Below, piece after piece: positions 58,016 through 64,000 of a stretch of DNA of 64,000 nt; position 1 is the first letter of the stretch; each line of letters starts with the position of its first letter. A model generated the notes under the pieces. It did no database searches and was not told where the DNA came from. It worked only from the letters and a program-made list of their open reading frames with translations. The stretch spans positions 62,001-126,000 of the forward strand of contig JAKUCV010003124.1 in assembly GCA_028386065.3 (NCBI GenBank), written 5' to 3'. Position numbers and translations under genes: made by a program. Source of the DNA: Turnera subulata. Taxonomy: Eukaryota; Streptophyta; Magnoliopsida; Malpighiales; Passifloraceae.

Positions 58016-60201
58016 TACCATGATCATGACCTTAGAACTGTATTCTTAAGCACTAGGGGGGTCCAAACATTGCCATTAAAGGAAACAGATCCTCCTCCAC
58101 AGCTCCACTTGCCACAGCCATACCAAGATATTTAAGTTTAATATGCCAAAAACAGGAAGGAAAAAAAAAAAACATCTATTCCCATTATCTAATGCAAACA
58201 CCATTTTCTTTAAAAAAAATTCAGAATCAAGGGACATGTCTTCCACTTGAGGCATAATCTCTCTCCCTCTTTTTTGACTGGACTAGTGCATTTATTAAGC
58301 TCATATTCACACAACAGTAGCGCAAAAAAGCTTTCACTACAAAACAGGTTTGGCCCGGTTCTTGGTCGATAAATCGGCCTTCTTCCACCACCAACTACCA
58401 CCATCTACTGTTGCAAGCACAACCAAATCCGACCCGATTGTACCCACAAGATCCTCCTCTTTGGACTGAATCTTCCAAGTGGTTTATATTTGCAATAACA
58501 GTTCTATGCTCAAAAGTGACTCCTCCTCTCCTCCTTGGGCCACTAATCCTTCATTGTTGGTCACGGTTGTTGACTGACATCATCGTCGTCCTCTAACTCT
58601 TGTACCCCCTTTTGGTCCAGCAAGTTGTGCTGTCCCTAAGCAATTTCTCTGTTCTGATATCTGAAAATAACATAACACTCCAGGACATAACAATTTCCAG
58701 AGACAAAAATACTCCGATAAGAACGTCTAACACTATCCATAATCACTAAAGAGAAGTTTATCCTTCTGGGTAATTTTTAAAAAGACCACATTACAAATGA
58801 TAAATCTATAAATGACCGAGATATTTGCCAAACCAGCAAAAAAAAAAAAAAAGGAAAAGATGGAAGCCACTATCATCATCTAGTACTTTTAAGGCAAAGG
58901 ATTCAGATTCCGGAGCAAATAGAAGAGAGGGGAATTGAGCTTTGAAAAACCATTTTGTTGCATTTAGACCCAGAAGTACCTCCATCTTGACACAGACACC
59001 GGCTCTTGTGGATCGATCAACCAATCATTCTGGCTCCTCCTCGAAGGGTTTGCCTGCGTACTAAAGAGAAATTTCTAAAGAGGGCAACTAAAATCAACAG
59101 TAATTTCCACTAAATAGCCCCTCCATGAAATCACAGTAGAAAAAAAAACCGCAGGAATCATCCTTCCCTGCCATCCATGATTTGGATTAAGCCAAAATTT
59201 TTTACCCGCCAGCGAGGCAATTCCAGCCGCAGAGGCCAGGCCACAGCAATCAAACCCAAACTTCTGTTTATGCTTGTGGATTTCCATAAACATTCACAGG
59301 ATTTTCCACATAATCCAACCATGGCTAAAAATCAACTGTAATTGACCGAAACAAAAAAGTAAACCAAACAAATTAGGAAATGTAAAACGTGATTCATGTA
59401 TCCAAAAGATCTCCCCTTGACGAACCCCGACTTGGTCAATGAAGCCATCTACCGATAAAAGCTACCTAAACAAGAACCCTCAAAGACAATAGTGGCAACA
59501 AAAACCCCATGAATTCCTTGGTGGTGTGCCTAGTGATGAAAGCCCACCACCCACCACCACCATCCATCGTGATAACTGAAACCAAAAACCACAAAAGGCA
59601 TTTACAACCAAACCTAATATGCCACCTTAATTAGCCACCCCCTTGCCACCCTTTAAAAAAAAAACGTAAATCAGCATCAGAGCAGAACCCTCTTCACTTT
59701 GCTCCTCTTCAGTGTGGATTGTCGTGCTATCCTCCATCTCCTTTTCCATCTTCCTTACCAAATCCACATAGCCTATACTTTTTTGGTCTTCTTTCATCAA
59801 ATCGTAGGTTTGTATTTGCCATTTTTGGAACCAAACCGACCATCAATCTCATTAATGCCCGGTGGTGGATGCCTAGATTCCAAAAGCCACGAAGCAAGAC
59901 CGGCGCTGGTTGTAATCGTCGTCTATAACTAAAAGTGCAAATCTTCACAACAACTTGACAAGTTTTGTGCAATTTCTACAGAAACACAAAAATCACACAA
60001 TAGTAACCTTCACCAAATTAAAAATAACTTTTTGCATCAACATAGATACTGTACCCCGTAAGTTCATACCCATAAATGTTTTTTTTTTCCCAAGAAATAA
60101 CAAAAGATAAAAGATAAAAATCATTTTCCAAGCCAATATATTACCCAAAATGCCCCTTCTAAAAAATGGTGGGAAAATTTTGGACTTCTCTTCTAGCTAC
60201 G

Positions 60202-60215
60202 CCCCCCCCCCCCCC
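60202..60215. repeat. Poly-C run
   Basis: Fourteen consecutive C residues, an exceptional homopolymer in this AT-rich context and a likely site of sequencing length error. Confidence 0.9.
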
Positions 60216-60899
60216 AAAATTCAAATCCACCGCACCCAACCACCATGAAACACCACCTCTCCGTCACCGTCTACAGTACAACATCCACCATCTTTCTCTT
60301 GCAGGCGTTCTTTTCACCCAATAATGACCAAAAAATGGTACCATTCTCGTCCCCCAACACTCTCCACCACACAAAAACAAATCAAAATGTGCAAAAAAAT
60401 TGCTCTAATCCCTCCCCGTCTTGCATCCCTGCAAGTCAACCAGGGACAAAAATTAGAGCTTGCAGGCCATGAGATCAACCCACCAATGAATTAAGTTCAA
60501 ATCCAGAATTCCAAACAAACCCAAAATAATTAATCACGCAAACAACAACGTTATCCAAATCGAGTTCCAACTTCCAACATTCTTGGAGCCATCCCTGCTG
60601 CCCAAAAACCATGTCAACCGATAAAGAAACAAAAATAACCAAAGCAGACCATGAAAAATTTTCACAACTCAACTTCTGCCACCATACCAACACCACCATA
60701 GTCGGCTAAAAAATTCCAAAATTGCAAGAAACAAAAACATTACAAGAGAGAAAAGGGTCAATGAATGGAATGGAGTATAGGGAGTTGCCGTGACCTGTGA
60801 GTTTGGTGTGTGTGTAGTGTTGTACCCATTACTCGCAGCACGTAAAACAAACACCCACACCCCTCCCTCCTCACGCACAAACACAAAACCAAATAAGAT

Positions 60900-61480
60900 A
60901 ACGCCGACCCCCACCCCTCTCTCTCTCTCTCTCCTCCCTTTCTCTCTTCCAACAAACTAAATCTCTTTTCTTTCTTCCTCGCTTTCTCTCTCTACAAATT
61001 CCTCCCAAAATCTCACATTCTACTTCTGCGATTTCTTTTACACTATTAAGGAGTGCAAATTTCAAAAAAAAAAAAAACATTACTCGTTTTATTGTTTATA
61101 GTTATCCTTTTCTTTTTTCTTTTTCCACACTCCTCTCTCTCTCTCTCTCTCCGGGACAAGTTTAGAGAGAGAAAGTTGGAATTAGATCTCTGTTTTTTGG
61201 ATTTTCTTTCGATCTCTTCCTTCGAAATTCTCTCTTTTTCTGCTCTTCGTCGAGAATTCGGGGGTTTCTCGTGATTTCAGTTTCTATGTTTGTTTGCTTC
61301 TGCGGGTAATACACACGACACACGGGGGGGCGGCTCCTCTACTGCGTCGTTTTTGCAACGCGCGCACCCGGGGCCCGTTCGAATTAGGGTTTGCGGTGGT
61401 GTTAAAGGGGAGGAATTGGCGGTTGTTGTTGATTTGATTTATTCATGTGGTGATTGGGGGCGGTTGGCTTTCGTTCAAGG
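60900..61480 (+). promoter_or_regulatory. Promoter and 5' leader of the ATX gene
   Basis: Contains CT microsatellites at about 60918-60934 and 61133-61151, frequent in plant core promoters and leaders. Two short upstream frames precede the start: ATG at 61287 (seven codons) and ATG-TGG-TGA near 61445. No clear TATA box. Confidence 0.45.
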
Positions 61481-64000
61481 ATGATTATCAAGCGTAACTT
61501 GAAATCTCAAATGCCGAGTCTCAAGCGCTGCAAACTCGGCGACGCCTCGGTCTGCTGCGACGACGACGACAACTCGCCCGCCTCGACCCGGGTCAAGAAG
61601 AAGCGTAAGCTGCTCCCTGGCCAGAATAGCAACAGCAACAACGGCTACTACCCTCGCAACCTCCTCGGGGAGGTGGCCGCCGGAGTGATTGCGGTCGCCC
61701 TCCGCGGCGGGGGCGGAGGAGAAGACGGCGGCCCCGGAGGAGGAGGAGGGGCAGGGAGGGGATTCGCTGCTTCCTGGTGCACTGAGGTGTCGTGCTCTCC
61801 CCCGGAAGAAGCCGCGGATACTGTTTCCAAACCGAAGAGGAGATATTCTGCTGCGGCGGTCGCGGCGACTACTGCGAGAGGGGTTAATGGCAGTAGTAGT
61901 AGTCGGGCCGGGGAAGTTTCTACGCGGCCGCCACTGGTGCGGACCTCCAGAGGTAGGGTTCAGGTACTGCCTTCGCGGTTTAATGATTCGGTTATTGAGA
62001 ATTGGAGGAAGGACGGTAAGACTAGCTTGCGTGATTATACATTTGATGACGACTATGATAACGGTCATGTTAATGTTGATGACAACGATAACGACGACGA
62101 CGGGGAAGATGTTGATTATGATGTACAGTTCGATAACAAGAATGATAATGGTAATGGCGGTAGGAGGTATGGAGATAAAGTGAAAGAGAAGATGAGATTT
62201 GGAATGCCTAGAGTATGTAATGGTAATGTGAAGAAGCATCAGCGTAGATATTCTGCTACATTGCATGAAGAAGAGCCGGAGGAGGATGGGGAAGGAGAGA
62301 TGTTGGGGCTTAAGGGTTTTGATGGGAAGAAGTATTCGAGTTATTCCAGGAGTACGTTAACTTCATTGCACGACCAGCATTTGGTGGCGGAAGACGGAAT
62401 TCTGGATTTCAGTTGCTTGGAGGAGAGGAAGGATGATGGGTTGTTTGGGCCGGAGGATTTTTATTCGGGTGACATTGTTTGGGCGAAGTCAGGCAAGAAG
62501 GACCCCTTTTGGCCAGCTATTGTGATCGACCCGATGACGCAAGCACCCGAGCTGGTTTTGAGGTCTTGCATACCTGATGCAGCTTGTGTGATGTTTTTTG
62601 GTTACGCTGGGAATGGGAATCAAAGGGTATGAATTTCCAATTGTAAATTTGATTCCAAATGCAGGGAGAAGTTCTTTTTTGTGTTTTCTTGAGTTTGTTG
62701 CTAGTGTTTTTGTCGGAAGGATGTCATCATTAATTCTGTTGCTTTGAATGATCGTTACCAGGATTATTCTTGGGTTAGAAGGGGGATGATCTTTCCTTTT
62801 ACGGATTTTGTAGACAGGTGTGTCTTTTTTTGTCATTGCTTGTTTTTGGGTTGGTTGCAAAACGATTCGAAATTCTTTTCTAAGTGAGTCCCTGCTTGAT
62901 ATATAGATTCCAGGAACAGTCTGAGTTGAGCGACTGCAAGCCAAGTGATTTCCAAATGGCAATTGAAGAGGCTTTTCTGGCAGAACAAGGGTTTACGGAG
63001 AAGTTGATACAGGATATAAACATGGCAGCTGGGAATTCAACTTTTGATGACTCTGTTTATAGATGGCTTCAAGAGGCTACTGGTTCAAACCAGGATCAGG
63101 ATTGTTGCTCTCCAAACCAGGCAAGTTTTTTTTTTGAAGGCTGTAAAAGATATCTGGTAATAGAGCCCTTATGCACAACATGGATTGAACGAGGTTTAGA
63201 AAGAGCGGGTCACATCAGTGGGGATCAATTCTTCTTGAAATTAAAAAAAAAAAAAATTCTTGGGTTCAGATTCTTACTGAAGCCGTTCCTTGTCAAGAAA
63301 GGACATTGTAGGAGATGTTTGTCTGGATTCTGTTCCAGCTTTCAGCATTGGGGTTGTTAGTTCTATGAACTAAGAAATGGCTCTTGTAGTCATGGGAACA
63401 TAAATTCAATGCATGCTCCTTTTCAGCATACTATTTTTCGCAAAAAACTTTCTTATGAACTTAATGAAGCCATTTTCGGGTTTTGTCCTGATTACAAAAA
63501 TATTAGAAGTGGCATAACACAATGGTCATTTCTGTAATAAAATATTTGATCAACTATTTTGTGGTGACATACGTGAGCATGCCCACATGTTTGTGACTCA
63601 TAGAATGTGGATGCAAAATACAAAAAATAGTATCAGTTTTTTGCTTTATCAATCAATCAGATTTGGGTTTGGCTTAAATCAAAATTAGTTCCTTCTCTAG
63701 TATTCTTCTTCATAAGAGAGAATCTGCTAGTGCAGCTCTTGATCAGAACAAGATCCCAAATTCTGATTTCTTTACATTCCCTCTTCGTTTCCAATTTGCA
63801 TAAGGTGTTTGATTGCATCAGAGCTCGTCTCTTGGTATAACTAATATATTTCCTCCAATCTCTTGGATTCATTTACTTTAGTTTGTCTTGTACAGGACAT
63901 ATTTGGAAAGCAGAATGACATCCGGCCCTGTGAATGTTGTGGCGTGAGCCTTCCTTTTACACTGTCAAAGAAAACAAAGGCTTCAACTCCAGGAGGTCAA
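61481..64000 (+). CDS. ATX3/4/5-type trithorax H3-K4 methyltransferase, 5' part
   Basis: Exons 61481-62626, 62762-62817, 62907-63120 and 63896 to the window end give the first 507 codons. The start MIIKRNLKSQMPSLKRCKLG and the RGRVQVLPSRFNDSVIENWR segment (about 157-176) are characteristic of the ATX3/4/5 group. A Gly-rich run (about 74-95) and a very acidic Asp/Asn run (about 188-225) are species-specific fillers. The PWWP domain starts near residue 327 (FYSGDIVWAKSGKKDPFWPA) and continues across the first intron. Expected PHD and SET domains lie beyond the window. The third intron begins GCAAGT after CAG. The start at 61481 is chosen by family similarity; an in-frame GTG-type extension upstream is not supported. 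The enzyme would methylate histone H3 lysine 4 in the nucleus. Confidence 0.92.

Larger units (their letters stand above)
57600..60890. other. Gene-free intergenic region
   Basis: AT-rich, with many short poly-A and poly-T runs and short frames lacking motifs. It contains the micro-insertion at 57994-58015 and a run of 14 C at 60202-60215. No gene is supported. Confidence 0.5.

Overview
The window reads as nuclear DNA of a flowering plant, most likely a eudicot; the species cannot be named from sequence alone. Three ordinary plant genes with spliced, well-preserved reading frames are separated by large blocks of nested retrotransposons and DNA transposons. The genes are a DIVARICATA-type two-repeat MYB gene (exons 23170-23606 and 24096-24594), a CCT-domain gene (four exons, 53880-57168), and the 5' part of an ATX3/4/5-type trithorax H3-K4 methyltransferase gene with a PWWP domain (61481 to the window end). 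All three are on the + strand and each has its own spacing and flanks, so nothing suggests co-regulation.

Region 1 (1-13140) is a three-level nest. A roughly 2.1-kb non-autonomous Mutator-like element (633-13130, 10-bp target duplication TTTTGTATTT) carries in its left terminal inverted repeat a 10.3-kb Copia element of Sirevirus type (665-11013, target duplication GTTTA). That Copia in turn carries a 692-bp Mutator-like MITE (7981-8672, target duplication GGCTGCTGAG). A tRNA-type SINE with its own target duplication follows at 13515-13659.

Region 2 (13826-21744) and region 5 (39810-48838) hold two members of an unusual large LTR family (elements I and II). Their LTRs are 2.8-3.3 kb and run on the - strand, and they contain no gag or pol. 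The internal 2.3-2.4 kb carries instead two small genes on the opposite (+) strand. Each gene in element II has a TATA-like box, an open frame and an AATAAA signal. One encodes a small basic, coiled-coil protein; the other a protein with an unknown N-terminal domain fused to the first half of a LINE-type endonuclease fold. Between the two elements the differences in these frames are mostly synonymous. This is the best candidate in the window for an undescribed system.

Region 3 (22000-27040) is the MYB gene and its flanks. Region 4 (27054-39809) has a full-length but nonsense-riddled L1-type LINE with a perfect 14-bp target duplication, a degenerate telomere-like CCCTAAA/TTTAGGG tract that switches strand, opposing LTR fragments related to elements I and II, a single N at a structural break, and a perfect 134-bp inverted repeat made of SINE copies.

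Region 6 (48839-51110) is a 5' fragment of a second Copia element on the - strand, lying directly against element II. Region 7 (51200-64000) contains the CCT gene, gene-free AT-rich DNA with several tiny T-tailed insertions flanked by duplications, and the start of the ATX gene.
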